Assembly (NCBI RefSeq): GCF_035668035.1
Contig: NZ_JAYMYJ010000160.1
Span: forward strand, 1-64,000
DNA: 64,000 nt
Source: Thiothrix phosphatis
Lineage (GTDB): Bacteria > Pseudomonadota > Gammaproteobacteria > Thiotrichales > Thiotrichaceae
Direction: 5' to 3'
The position numbers were made by a program, and so were the translations under genes. The first letter of the stretch is position 1. Each line of letters opens with the position of its first letter. Below the pieces are notes generated by a model. It was not told the DNA's origin, made no database searches, and saw only the letters and a program-made list of their open reading frames with translations. Positions 42,938 through 51,440 of this stretch are shown here, piece after piece.

Positions 42938-43032
42938 GGTGGCGCTCCTGATCAATTGAGTGTTGCATCCTGCCAGCTTGGACAAAACAGCCAGGCAGGA
43001 AGTTCATGTTTTGAATACAGGAGTGTCGCCTG

Positions 43033-43548
43033 TCAGAAATTGTCTGTCGAGGTGAACAGGCCGACCCGCAAATCTTGTGCCGTGTAGATTTCACGCCCGT
43101 CCACTTCCATGCTGCCGTCGGCGATCCCCATGACCAGTTTGCGGGTAATGACGCGCTTAAGGTTAAGTTTGTAGGTGACTTTTTTTGCTTTTGGCAGTAC
43201 TTGGCCAAAAAATTTGACTTCCCCAACACCCAGGGCGCGCCCGTGCCCCGGGTTGCCCAGCCATGCCAGATAAAAACCGACCAGTTGCCACATGGCATCC
43301 AACCCCAGACAACCTGGCATCACCGGGTCGCCAGGAAAATGGCACTCGAAAAACCACAAGTCGGGGACAATATCCAATTCCGCCAGGATCTGGCCTTTGT
43401 TGTATGCGCCGCCTTCATCGCTGATATGCAGGATGCGATCCATCATCAACATATTGGGGACAGGCAACTGGGCGTTGCCCGGGCCGAACATTTCACCACG
43501 GCCACATTGCAGGAGTTCTTCACGGTTATAAGCGGACTGTCTGGACAT
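43033..43548 (-). CDS. fabA: 3-hydroxydecanoyl-[ACP] dehydratase/isomerase
   Basis: Dehydrates and isomerises C10 intermediates, starting anaerobic unsaturated fatty-acid synthesis. The 171-residue hot-dog protein has the catalytic His70 and Asp84 in FFECHFPGDPVMPGCLGLDAM, identical in placement to E. coli FabA. The usual partner fabB is not adjacent; upstream on the same strand comes ubiA after 54 bases. Confidence 0.97.
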   Translation of the reverse strand: MSRQSAYNREELLQCGRGEMFGPGNAQLPVPNMLMMDRILHISDEGGAYNKGQILAELDIVPDLWFFECHFPGDPVMPGCLGLDAMWQLVGFYLAWLGNPGHGRALGVGEVKFFGQVLPKAKKVTYKLNLKRVITRKLVMGIADGSMEVDGREIYTAQDLRVGLFTSTDNF

Positions 43549-43602
43549 AATACAAAGGCTCAGGGTTTGATTGGCAGAAGGCGGATTGTAACGGAATGGC
43601 GC

Positions 43603-44457
43603 TCAGAAAGCATAATCCAATGCCAATCCTGCAAATACGGACATCCCTAGCCAGTGATTGTTGAGGAAGGCTTGCAAACTGGGCAGGGGTTCACGGTCAC
43701 GGATCAGCCATTGCTGGTAGAGCGCAAAGCTAGCGGCGACCAGCAGGCCTAGCCAATACCAATTGTCCAGCCCGTTCAGGACGCCCACTATTCCCAGTAA
43801 CAGCAGGGTCAGCAATTGCAATATGCCAATAATTAGGCGGTCATGTCGGGCAAACAGGATTGCACTTGATTTGACGCCGATTTTCAGGTCGTCATCACGG
43901 TCGCACATGGCGTACATCGTGTCATAGGCGGTTGTCCACAATACGGCCGCCACAAACAGTAGCCAAGCGGATACCGGCGGCATCTCCCCAGTGACTGCGG
44001 TGAACGCCATTGGGATGGCCCAGGAAAATGCAGCCCCGAGATGCACTTGGGGCAAGTGGTGAAAACGTTTCATGAAAGGGTATGTCATCGCCAGTAATAC
44101 AGCGACCAGCGATAAAATAATAGTCAACGTGTTCAATTGCAGCTCCAGCAGGAATGCAATCAACGTTAAAACAGCGAATACGCCCACTGCTTCCCGTGGA
44201 GATATGTCGCCAGTTGCTAGCGGACGGGTCTTGGTGCGCGCCACATGCGGATCAATGTGGCGATCAGCGTAGTCATTGATGGCGCAACCAGCGGAGCGCA
44301 TCAACACCACGCCAGCGACAAATACGAACAAAATGCGGAAATCCGGCATGCCTTTTGCGGCAATCCACAATGCCCACAAGGCGGGCCATAACAAGAGGTA
44401 AATGCCGATAGGACGATCAAGCCGCACCAACCGGATATAATGGTGCAGTTTTCCCAT
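43603..44457 (-). CDS. ubiA: 4-hydroxybenzoate polyprenyltransferase
   Basis: Integral membrane enzyme that prenylates 4-hydroxybenzoate in ubiquinone synthesis. The 284-residue protein has about eight or nine helices and both Asp-rich motifs: NDYADRHIDPHVARTKTRPLA (first) and YDTMYAMCDRDDDLKIGVKS (second). The start overlaps the stop of the [2Fe-2S] protein gene by one base. No ubiC is present next to it. Confidence 0.95.
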   Translation of the reverse strand: MGKLHHYIRLVRLDRPIGIYLLLWPALWALWIAAKGMPDFRILFVFVAGVVLMRSAGCAINDYADRHIDPHVARTKTRPLATGDISPREAVGVFAVLTLIAFLLELQLNTLTIILSLVAVLLAMTYPFMKRFHHLPQVHLGAAFSWAIPMAFTAVTGEMPPVSAWLLFVAAVLWTTAYDTMYAMCDRDDDLKIGVKSSAILFARHDRLIIGILQLLTLLLLGIVGVLNGLDNWYWLGLLVAASFALYQQWLIRDREPLPSLQAFLNNHWLGMSVFAGLALDYAF

Positions 44458-44774
44458 TATTGTGGGTCAAGCATCAGGCGTTTGACGGGTTGGCCATTTT
44501 GTAGATGGCTTTCAATGATTTCATCGATGTCGTCTTGGTCGACCCAGGTATACCAAACTGCTTCAGGATACACCACGGCGACTGGGCCTTCAGCGCAACG
44601 GTTTAAGCAGCCAGCGGTGTTGATGCGGCAGCGGCCGTCTTTGTGCAATCCAAGTGTTTTGATGCGTTTTTTGGCGTAATCACGCATGGTTTGCGCATCA
44701 AAGTTGGCGCAGCAGACCTCACCATCTTCGCGTTGGTTGGTGCAGAAAAAAACGTGATAGTGGTAATAACTCAT
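44457..44774 (-). CDS. Thioredoxin-like [2Fe-2S] ferredoxin
   Basis: A 105-residue protein of the thioredoxin-fold [2Fe-2S] family. Cysteines at 11, 21/22, 49, 56 and 60 include the typical C-x10-C...GCLNRC pattern for cluster binding, followed by GPVAVVYPEAVWY. It has no signal peptide. Electron partner unknown; coupled to ubiA by a one-base overlap. Confidence 0.92.
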   Translation of the reverse strand: MSYYHYHVFFCTNQREDGEVCCANFDAQTMRDYAKKRIKTLGLHKDGRCRINTAGCLNRCAEGPVAVVYPEAVWYTWVDQDDIDEIIESHLQNGQPVKRLMLDPQ

Positions 44775-44834
44775 GAGTTACCGTGTGCTAATTAGGAGGT
44801 TCAGCGGTCGATTATGCCAGATCGATAGATACCC

Positions 44835-44867
44835 ATAAAATAAAACAGGGCGGAAACCCGCCCTGTT
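44835..44867 (-). terminator. Rho-independent terminator of the repeat lipoprotein gene
   Basis: On the minus strand AACAGGGCGG/CCGCCCTGTT (10-bp arms, four-base loop) runs into TTATTTTAT. Lies 31 bases after the lipoprotein stop. Confidence 0.8.
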
Positions 44868-44897
44868 GTAATCATCAGTCAGCTTGGGGCTGTCAGA

Positions 44898-45119
44898 TTA
44901 CTTCGGTGCTTGACCAGCCATGCCGCTCATGCCTTCCTGGGCAGGGGCCTGGCCAGCCATGCCGCTCATGCCTTCCTGGGCAGGGGCCTGGCCAGCCATG
45001 CCGCTCATGCCTTCCTGAGCAGGGGCTTCAGCTTTAGGAGCTTCGGCAGCTTTCTCGCCACAGGCAGACAGGGCGAAAGCAGCCAGCAGAGCAGCGATCA
45101 GCAGACGATATTGAGTCAT
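44898..45119 (-). CDS. Small lipoprotein with three 13-residue repeats
   Basis: A 73-residue lipoprotein: signal peptide with Leu-Ser-Ala-Cys lipobox (Cys20), an Ala/Glu/Lys/Pro linker, then three copies of AQEGMSGMAGQAP. Met-rich repeats suggest copper binding as one possibility, but there is no direct evidence. Transcribed alone with a strong terminator. The 217-bp stretch upstream (45120-45336) shows only AT-rich sequence. Confidence 0.85.
   Translation of the reverse strand: MTQYRLLIAALLAAFALSACGEKAAEAPKAEAPAQEGMSGMAGQAPAQEGMSGMAGQAPAQEGMSGMAGQAPK
44914..45030. repeat. Three 39-bp tandem repeats inside the small lipoprotein
   Basis: Units at 44914-44952, 44953-44991 and 44992-45030; the first two are identical over their length and the third differs at its distal end. 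Period 39 keeps the frame, so slippage would change repeat number without frameshift. Confidence 0.9.
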
Positions 45120-45336
45120 TGTTTCATCTCCACAAATGTTGACTTATAAATTCTAAGTGTCGGCTATATAATAAAGTAATAACCAAGACTTACCGATTTT
45201 CCAGTTTCCTTGAAAACCGTGAGTTGTTTGAGCAATCCATGCTTCCCGATTAGGGGGATTCCTTCGCACGTAATCCTAGCACTCTTTTGGACTTTTTGTA
45301 TCAAGTTTTTAAGAAGTCCTTAATATAGATTATGTT

Positions 45337-45693
45337 TTAGTGTTGTTTGCCATTAATACAGGTAAGGCTGCCATTAACTTCGGCACCTTCATCTATCTGC
45401 ATCTCGATGTAATGAATGTTGCCGGTTACTTGGGCAGTTGATTTAAGCGATAGATGACGGGAGGCAATTATGTCGCCTGAAGTTTTGCCTGCAATGATAA
45501 CGACTGGGGAACGGATTTCGCCGATAACCTCACTGTCCTCTTGAATATACAGAGTGGCCCGTGAGTCTGTTGGGGCGACAATGTTGCCATTTACTCTTCC
45601 ATGGATATATAAATTATTTTGAAAGGAAATGTCGCCAACAATTCCTAAATCTTTTTCGAGCAGGGAGGCGGAGGATGTGTTTCTAGTGACCAT
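45337..45693 (-). CDS. Bactofilin
   Basis: A 118-residue polymer-forming cytoskeletal protein. The central part (about 15-110) shows the bactofilin beta-helix rhythm of short hydrophobic strands with G/N turns: GIVGDISFQNNLYIHGRVNGNI, SEVIGEIRSPVVIIAGKTSGDI, STAQVTGNIHYIEMQIDEGAEVNGSL. Bactofilins form membrane-bound scaffolds for cell-wall enzymes or polarity GTPases. It is divergent to the GTPase cluster starting at 46268, with one coiled-coil gene between. Confidence 0.93.
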   Translation of the reverse strand: MVTRNTSSASLLEKDLGIVGDISFQNNLYIHGRVNGNIVAPTDSRATLYIQEDSEVIGEIRSPVVIIAGKTSGDIIASRHLSLKSTAQVTGNIHYIEMQIDEGAEVNGSLTCINGKQH

Positions 45694-45760
45694 GAAGCTA
45701 TTGTGATTTTCGAGTTCATAAATTGGATGGAGCTGATAGTAGCAGGAGTGCGGGAAAACA

Positions 45761-46156
45761 TCATGCTTTATTGCGGGCCTGGCGCATTTCTTCCAGTTCT
45801 TGCTCTAGTACGGCAATGGTGTCGTCACGCATTTGCAGATCCTCCATCAAGGCCTGCACGCGGATCTCGTAAGTTTCTAGGCGCTCCAGTAAGTCATTAT
45901 CTTGCTGAGGCGTATGGTCAAGGCGGGCATTCAGTTTGTCAACGCGTTCCTCTGTCTCCTTCAATTCACGGCGTAAAGCGGCATTGTCACGATGGCATTG
46001 TTCAAGTCGGAAGCGGGCGTCGAACGGGTTGTCGCCTAATTCTTTGCCAGGTGGCATAGATTGGGATGTTCTGCCATGTGCCCACCAACCTAAAATCAAG
46101 CCAATCACTACAGCAATGGATAAAAGGAAAGCAATTTGTAAAATAAGATAAAACAT
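45761..46156 (-). CDS. Membrane-anchored coiled-coil protein, upstream bookend of the GTPase cluster
   Basis: A 131-residue protein: one N-terminal helix (about 3-26, YLILQIAFLLSIAVVIGLIL then GWW), a short linker, and a long coiled coil (about 50-128) rich in Glu/Arg/Leu. The N-terminus is clearly similar to that of the protein at 53421 (YLxxQxA...VxxGxxxGWW), so the two look like paralogues at either end of the cluster. Same strand as bactofilin, 67 bases away. No catalytic motif. Confidence 0.75.
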   Translation of the reverse strand: MFYLILQIAFLLSIAVVIGLILGWWAHGRTSQSMPPGKELGDNPFDARFRLEQCHRDNAALRRELKETEERVDKLNARLDHTPQQDNDLLERLETYEIRVQALMEDLQMRDDTIAVLEQELEEMRQARNKA

Positions 46157-46267
46157 TCAGACTCCCTCCTGCCATATCGTCCAGCCAGCATTATTGTACG
46201 CAGTCTCAGGCAAATAGAGAACGTACCCTTTTGTCAGAAAAAGATTTTTGCCAAAGACTTATGGACT

Positions 46268-47059
46268 ATGATTAAAAAGTCTTCTAGTATCCGCGTAGAA
46301 TGTACTATAAAACAAGAGTTGAGTGTTGATGGTCTTAAAAACATGTTAGGAAAGTTATTACGCGGAGGAAACAAATATCCTCCACCCGATTTGCCTTTTG
46401 CCTTTAGCCTAGCGTCTGATAGGCAACTGCGTGTTCACCAAAATTATGATCCAGTTGGTGCGTGGCGTTTTCTTTCACATCAGATTCGTCGCTATCCACA
46501 GGATTTGCGTGCGCATACCCAACGAATCCTGTTGGCTCAGAGTGAGCCGTTGCGTGGGTACTTGGCTGGCAGCCTCCAGGACGTTTTTCTTGCATTGGGC
46601 AATGGCGGCAAGCTGTTGCGTGAACATCTGTTCAGCCTAGTTAAAGATGACCTGGATGATGAGGATCAGTTGCTCTTTCAGCGATGGTTGCAGGACAACA
46701 TTGAGATTGGGCAGGGTCAGCGTTGGCGCAGTGGATCTGTATTATCTGCGGGACAAGAGGGTGCGGCCGTAAAGCTAGTGGACATTGAGCGCACACAAGA
46801 GAGCGCTCAATATTCGAATATTATGGAGGAGGTATTTGCCTGTCTGGAGTATGGCCAGGTGGATACAGCGAGGGAATTACTGGAGGCTGAAGTGCTGGCT
46901 GGAACGTCGGACGAGGCCATGGAGCAGGAACTTGTGAATATTTATCAGTACACCCGCAACCAAGAGGGCCTGTCGAATATGATCAGGCATATGGAGGAAG
47001 CAGGCCGCAATGTTCCCGCCATGTGGCGAGAAAAGCAGCAAGAATCTGAACAATGGTAA
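46268..47059 (+). CDS. Unknown TPR-like protein, first gene of the GTPase cluster
   Basis: A 263-residue soluble protein not recognised. The C-terminal half is helical with a TPR-like unit (YSNIMEEVFACLEYGQVDTARELLEAEV then MEQELVNIYQYTRNQEGLSNMIRHM), reminiscent of the FimV cytoplasmic repeat. Start uncertain: ATG at 46268 or ATG at 46346 (MLGKLLRGG); neither has a good ribosome-binding site. The 111-bp divergent region to the coiled-coil gene holds TTGCCA-17-ATTAAA near 46250, a weak promoter candidate. Confidence 0.65.
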   Translation: MIKKSSSIRVECTIKQELSVDGLKNMLGKLLRGGNKYPPPDLPFAFSLASDRQLRVHQNYDPVGAWRFLSHQIRRYPQDLRAHTQRILLAQSEPLRGYLAGSLQDVFLALGNGGKLLREHLFSLVKDDLDDEDQLLFQRWLQDNIEIGQGQRWRSGSVLSAGQEGAAVKLVDIERTQESAQYSNIMEEVFACLEYGQVDTARELLEAEVLAGTSDEAMEQELVNIYQYTRNQEGLSNMIRHMEEAGRNVPAMWREKQQESEQW

Positions 47060-47081
47060 AAAAATAACGAGATATGGATTT

Positions 47082-48461
47082 ATGCTGAAACATTCCAAAT
47101 CAGGCCCGTTAAGGGTTGCCTTGTTGGCGATTAGCCCGCATAACAGGGCGATTCTTGAGTTTTTTTTCTCAGGAGCCGGTCGCAACCTGTTCAAGGTGGT
47201 GCAGCCTGCTGAAGCAGATGCCTTTATTCTGGACTATGATCACCCGGATGCAAAAGAGGATTGGGACAGACATGCAGATCTGCACAAGCCGGGCATTATT
47301 TTATCGGTTCACCAATCGGATTTGCCAGATTGTGTCTGGATCCCCAAGCCACTGACATCCCGTGCATTGGGTGATGCGGCAAGCCGGGTTTATGAAGTGC
47401 TGGCCAGGCTGGAGGGGCAGGCGTCGGTGGTTAACCGCCCAGCCATTACCCCACCCCCTGTATCGGCCACTGAAAAAAATCTAGTTAAACATGCGGGGCA
47501 GCAATTTCAAGCTCCCCCGGCTTCCCCGTTTGGTGTGCCTGCCCGGCCTGAGCGTAAATTGCGTTCACTGGTGATTAGTTTGCCGGATGATGACGATGAT
47601 GTGGAGGAAGCTGTTGCGCCCGTTTCCGTTGTTGAGCCAACAGCAGTTAAGGCCTCCCCTGCCCCTGAGGTGTTTGACCCTGCGGAAACTGATATTTCAT
47701 TGGAAGAGGTTGACCGGCCGATTGAGCCATCTATTTCGCAGGAAGTGGCGGAACATAGGTGGAAGATGCTGTGCGGTGAGCAAGATGATGTGCGCTCAAG
47801 TGCTGAAGTTGTGCTGTTTACGCCGGAAAATTATGTGCTGGCCAGCATTTTGGATGGCATGAGATTATCCATGGATTCTCAGCAAACTGTTCAAGTCAAG
47901 TTTTCGGCGAGTGACTATGCGTTATTGATGCCCAAACAGGATCTTGCCTTCTGCACGCTTGACACTCGGTCAGATGAATTCGCCGTGTTATGCGGTAATC
48001 CCGTACAAACCGGGCAAGTTGCGCTACATATACCGAGCAGCACAGAGCTGGATCAGTTGGAACAGCAGGCTGGAGAGGATGCTGACACCCTGTTGGATCT
48101 GGAGGCGTTTGTTTGGGTCAGTTGCCTGTTGGCCGCTAAGGGACGGTTGGGGCGTAGCGTTGAGATTGATCGGAAAATTTCCCTGAAACACTGGCCTAAT
48201 CTGACACGTCTGGAGCAGTTTCCGCACATTATGCGTATTGCTGCATTATGGCATCAGCGTCCGGCCAGCCCGATTGAAATCGCCGAAGCGCTGAGTGTGC
48301 CGCAACGCTACGTGTTTTCATTCCACACGGCAGCCAATGCACTTAACCTGTTTGAAATGGATCAAAGCAAACTCAAGAGCCGGGAAAAAGAGAAGCCGAA
48401 GGAGAGCAGGGGTTTCTTCTCACGTCTGTTGAAGCGTTTGCTGGGAGGGGGCGCGAAATAG
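47082..48461 (+). CDS. Unknown multidomain cluster protein with receiver-like N-terminus
   Basis: A 459-residue protein. Residues about 12-110 have response-regulator-like strand spacing (LRVALLAIS, AEADAFILDYDH, PGIILSV, KPLTSRALGDA) with Asp and Lys at plausible sites. An acidic/Pro linker follows (about 165-235), then a globular region (250-430) ending in a winged-helix-like segment (PASPIEIAEALSVPQRYVFSF). The C-terminal tail is a basic amphipathic helix (FFSRLLKRLLGG) that could bind membrane. Possibly the counterpart of the DUF742 or winged-helix partner in actinobacterial conservons, but that is inference. ATG at 47082, 22 bases after the previous gene. Confidence 0.65.
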   Translation: MLKHSKSGPLRVALLAISPHNRAILEFFFSGAGRNLFKVVQPAEADAFILDYDHPDAKEDWDRHADLHKPGIILSVHQSDLPDCVWIPKPLTSRALGDAASRVYEVLARLEGQASVVNRPAITPPPVSATEKNLVKHAGQQFQAPPASPFGVPARPERKLRSLVISLPDDDDDVEEAVAPVSVVEPTAVKASPAPEVFDPAETDISLEEVDRPIEPSISQEVAEHRWKMLCGEQDDVRSSAEVVLFTPENYVLASILDGMRLSMDSQQTVQVKFSASDYALLMPKQDLAFCTLDTRSDEFAVLCGNPVQTGQVALHIPSSTELDQLEQQAGEDADTLLDLEAFVWVSCLLAAKGRLGRSVEIDRKISLKHWPNLTRLEQFPHIMRIAALWHQRPASPIEIAEALSVPQRYVFSFHTAANALNLFEMDQSKLKSREKEKPKESRGFFSRLLKRLLGGGAK

Positions 48462-48465
48462 TTTT

Positions 48466-49008
48466 ATGAGTATGATCAACCGCAAAATCATCTTTACCGG
48501 CCCTGTTGGAGCAGGCAAGACAACAGCCATCGCCTCTATCAGCGATATAAGACCGATCACGACTGATGAATATGCTTCGGATATGACCAAAAGCCGCAAA
48601 CCGCAAACTACAGTGGCGATGGATTATGGCCTGATCCGCCTGAGTGAAAATGAACGTGTTCATTTGTACGGCACTCCAGGCCAGGAGCGCTTCGATTTCA
48701 TGTGGGATATCCTCACCAAAGGCGGAATTGGTTTGATCCTGTTGTTGGACAATACCCGCAAAGATCCATTTCAGGATATCCGTTTTTACACCAATGCTTT
48801 CCGCGACTTTATTGAAAAGCAGCAAATGGTGGTGGGTGTGACGCGAATGGATCTGCAACGTAAGCCTGGATTGGCAGATTATCGCCACTATTTGGAATCG
48901 TTATCTCTGCAAGCTCCTGTGTTTGATGTGGACGCCCGCAGTCACCGGGATGTCACCATGTTGATTCAGGCTCTGCTGTTCTCATTGGATCCGGGGGTAA
49001 CCAACTGA
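48466..49008 (+). CDS. Ras-like small GTPase (MglA/conservon type)
   Basis: A 180-residue P-loop GTPase. G1 GPVGAGKT is at 12-19, a switch-I-like Thr lies in the KPQTTVAMDYG segment, G3 is GTPGQERF at 69-76 with Gly in place of the usual Asp, G4 is TRMD at 126-129 with Thr for Asn, and G5 DARS is near 155. The GTPGQ form recurs in bacterial GTPases paired with roadblock proteins (MglA-like, Streptomyces conservon CvnD). No membrane segment. Four bases after the preceding gene; its stop overlaps the next start by one base. Confidence 0.9.
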   Translation: MSMINRKIIFTGPVGAGKTTAIASISDIRPITTDEYASDMTKSRKPQTTVAMDYGLIRLSENERVHLYGTPGQERFDFMWDILTKGGIGLILLLDNTRKDPFQDIRFYTNAFRDFIEKQQMVVGVTRMDLQRKPGLADYRHYLESLSLQAPVFDVDARSHRDVTMLIQALLFSLDPGVTN

Positions 49009-49655
49009 TGAGCGAATACATACTCACGGAGAACCTGCATCTGGGCATTACGCCGGGAGGAACTTTTTATGCGGTGCAGGATAGTGCTGAAGAGCCTGGA
49101 CGGTTGTTTTTGCACCGTCTGTTGCAGGAGCCGACTACGCCGCTATTCACTGTCGATGTGGCTTGTGAATTGAGTGGCTATAAGAAAAAACGGGCGCTGG
49201 AGTTCGTGCACTGGATGCAGGAGGCCGGTCTGGTTCAGGGGTTGGATCAAAGCGAGTCTGCGCCAGAAGAAACCTTGGAACGGCTATTGCCCCAGTTGTT
49301 ACGCACCATGTCAGATGAGGGTAAGGCGATTCTGGCGGAAAGCCGTGGCCTTTATCTTGGCAGCGCCGGTTTTACCCATGAGGCGGCTGAGGAATTGGCG
49401 GCACTCAGCGCCAACTTGGCTTCGGTATATGCGCGCCACAAGGAGCTGTTACATGGCAACCTTGGCTACCGGCAGCATGCTTGGGGCCTGATAGATGCTA
49501 GTGGCAATAGTGAAGTGGGGTTCTGGCCGCTCTATATTGGGCAGAACCGGTTTACCCTGATCATTGGCGGTGTTCCGCAATTCAATCAGCCAGGCTTCAA
49601 ACGTTTGGTCTGGGCGCTGGAAATGCGTTACGGTGATACTGAAATACCTGTTTAA
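49008..49655 (+). CDS. Unknown GTPase-cluster protein
   Basis: A 215-residue soluble protein without a recognised family. The N-terminal about 85 residues are helical with a winged-helix-like segment (LFTVDVACELSGYKKKRALEFVHWMQEAGLV). The C-terminal half has strand-rich segments (AWGLIDASGNSEVGFWPLYIGQNRFTLIIGG) that look like a roadblock or longin-type fold. It could therefore be a second GTPase partner. Start overlaps the GTPase stop by one base. Confidence 0.65.
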   Translation: MSEYILTENLHLGITPGGTFYAVQDSAEEPGRLFLHRLLQEPTTPLFTVDVACELSGYKKKRALEFVHWMQEAGLVQGLDQSESAPEETLERLLPQLLRTMSDEGKAILAESRGLYLGSAGFTHEAAEELAALSANLASVYARHKELLHGNLGYRQHAWGLIDASGNSEVGFWPLYIGQNRFTLIIGGVPQFNQPGFKRLVWALEMRYGDTEIPV

Positions 49656-49693
49656 ATATGAACGACGAACTATAACCAAGGAGAGAAAACGAG

Positions 49694-50056
49694 ATGCGCT
49701 CTGAAATGCTTAACTCCATCCTGAGTGATTTGAACGGTTCTTCTGCAGATATCGAAGCGTCGGCGGTTCTGTCGACTGATGGTTTGATGATGGCTTCATT
49801 GCTTCCTGGAGGGATGGATGAAGACCGTGTGGGTGCGATGAGCGCCGCTATGTTGTCGCTGGGTGACCGCACTGCGGAAGAATTGGCGCGTGGCGCTTTG
49901 GAACAGGTGCTGATCAAAGGGGATCGGGGCTACATCCTGATGACGCATGCAGGTAAGGAAGCGGTGGTTACCGTTCTGGCGAAACCAAATGCCCGCCTGG
50001 GCCTAATTTTCCTGGATGTCAAACGTGCGGCAGAAAATATCGCCAAAATTATTTAG
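49694..50056 (+). CDS. Roadblock/LC7 protein (MglB-like)
   Basis: A 120-residue roadblock-domain protein, probable GAP or regulator of the GTPase at 48466. The family pattern is clear: IEASAVLSTDGLMMASLLPGGMDEDRVGAMSAAMLSLGDRTAEEL, then VLIKGDRGYILMTHAGKEAVVTVLAKP and LGLIFLDVKRAAENI. AAGGAGA stands about nine bases before the ATG. In Myxococcus MglB is the polar GAP for MglA; in conservons the roadblock protein binds the GTPase. Confidence 0.93.
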   Translation: MRSEMLNSILSDLNGSSADIEASAVLSTDGLMMASLLPGGMDEDRVGAMSAAMLSLGDRTAEELARGALEQVLIKGDRGYILMTHAGKEAVVTVLAKPNARLGLIFLDVKRAAENIAKII

Positions 50057-50201
50057 TTGTCTGAACTCTGATAAGAAATCAGGCAAATATATAGAAATTT
50101 CAATGACCTGAAAACAATAAAATAATTGATCAGTGAATGCAGTCACTGGGTGTGGCGTTGTGGCGCGTCACACATGGTGCTGGTCATTGTGGAGTGATGC
50201 G

Positions 50202-50687
50202 ATGGAAGACATGACTAGCAAGGATGTGCAAGCTCCCTATACGGAACATCTCCTGCATTATTACGATGGCAGCTCTCGGCGTGTCCTTGTTAAAGATGAA
50301 GAGGTTCCTTTCCCGGAAGGCAAGTTGATTGTTTCCCGCACGGATTTGCAAGGGGTGATCACTCACTGTAACCGGGCGTTTGTGGAGATGTCAGGTTACA
50401 CTGAGATGGAACTGATAGGGAAGCCCCACTATATTTTGCGGCACCCGGATATGCCTAAGGCTGCTTTTAAGGATGCTTGGGAGACGGTGGCAAGAGGCGA
50501 AAAATGGCATGGATACGTCAAAAATTTGCGGAAAGATGGGCGTTACTACTGGGTGTACGCCACCATCATCCTTAATATCCGTGATGGCAAGGCAATCAGT
50601 TGCACATCAGTGCGACGCAAGCCTTCCCGCGCTCAAGTGAAAGCATGTACGGCGCTTTACGCTCGCATGAAACAGGAAGAGGAATAA
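50202..50687 (+). CDS. PAS-domain sensor protein without output domain
   Basis: A 161-residue PAS protein. The single PAS domain spans about 35-145, with the Aer-type signature GVITHCNRAFVEMSGYTEMELIGKPHYILRHPDMP and the C-terminal WHGYVKNLRKDGRYYWV. No HAMP, kinase or methyl-accepting part follows. An Aer-like FAD or redox cofactor is plausible. ATG at 50202 with GGAG eight bases upstream. It probably feeds a signal to its cluster partners. Confidence 0.88.
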   Translation: MEDMTSKDVQAPYTEHLLHYYDGSSRRVLVKDEEVPFPEGKLIVSRTDLQGVITHCNRAFVEMSGYTEMELIGKPHYILRHPDMPKAAFKDAWETVARGEKWHGYVKNLRKDGRYYWVYATIILNIRDGKAISCTSVRRKPSRAQVKACTALYARMKQEEE

Positions 50688-50691
50688 AGCC

Positions 50692-51438
50692 ATGCGTTAC
50701 ACCATGACAGTTAGCCCGGATTTTCCTCCCATCCAGATTGCCGGATGGTATATTTTCAATACTTGGTTACAACGTCAATTGAACGAACAGATCCATATGG
50801 AGCTGTTTCCAGACTTCGCCAGCCAGCGTAGGGTCATTCAGATGGATGGTGTTGACCTGATTTATGCTAACCCATTTGATGCGGCTATGTTGGTGCGTGA
50901 AAAAGGCTTTACGGCGATTGCAACGCCACAGCACAAATCAGATGAGGCCATTATCGCTGTATTGAAGGATTCGTCTGTGCGTCATGTGGAGGATTTGCTT
51001 CCAGGAACCCGAATTGCGGCAACGGACGACCCGGATGTGAACCTGATTTCGATGATCATGCTTGAGCCTGCCGATTTGTCTATGGAGAATGTTCAGGTAC
51101 AAACGGTTGATACCTATGTATTGGTGGCCAAACAATTATTGCAGGGGGAGGCGGACATCGGTTTCTTTTTGCGGGATGCTTTTACAGGACTGTCCACTAT
51201 GATCCAGCGGCAATTACGGGAACTGGTGCATAGTGAGATTCATGTTATTCGTCATGTTTTACTGGCGGGCCCGCGCATTCGCGACAGGCACGCTGATTTG
51301 CGGCGTATCTTGCCTGCCATGAGCACGGATCCCAAAGGCAAAAGCGTGCTCGCCAGCTTGGGTTTGCACGGTTGGGAAATTCAGGAGCAAGAAGATACTG
51401 AATTTATGATTGATTTGATGGATACATTGGTTGGCTGA
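50692..51438 (+). CDS. PhnD-like binding-fold protein lacking a signal peptide
   Basis: A 248-residue protein of the phosphate/phosphite/phosphonate substrate-binding (PhnD, periplasmic-binding type 2) family: MDGVDLIYANPFDAAMLVREKGFTAIA, LLPGTRIAATDDPDVNLISMIML, LLQGEADIGFFLRDAF. The first residues are polar and there is no signal peptide, so it should stay in the cytoplasm, unlike transport PhnD proteins, and no ABC transporter is nearby. A ligand sensor for the GTPase module is a reasonable guess. Four bases after the PAS gene. Confidence 0.82.
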   Translation: MRYTMTVSPDFPPIQIAGWYIFNTWLQRQLNEQIHMELFPDFASQRRVIQMDGVDLIYANPFDAAMLVREKGFTAIATPQHKSDEAIIAVLKDSSVRHVEDLLPGTRIAATDDPDVNLISMIMLEPADLSMENVQVQTVDTYVLVAKQLLQGEADIGFFLRDAFTGLSTMIQRQLRELVHSEIHVIRHVLLAGPRIRDRHADLRRILPAMSTDPKGKSVLASLGLHGWEIQEQEDTEFMIDLMDTLVG

Positions 51439-51440
51439 AC

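Noticed and set aside
44914..45030. CRISPR array
   Set aside because: Direct repeats of 39 bp are adjacent without spacers and encode an in-frame peptide repeat.
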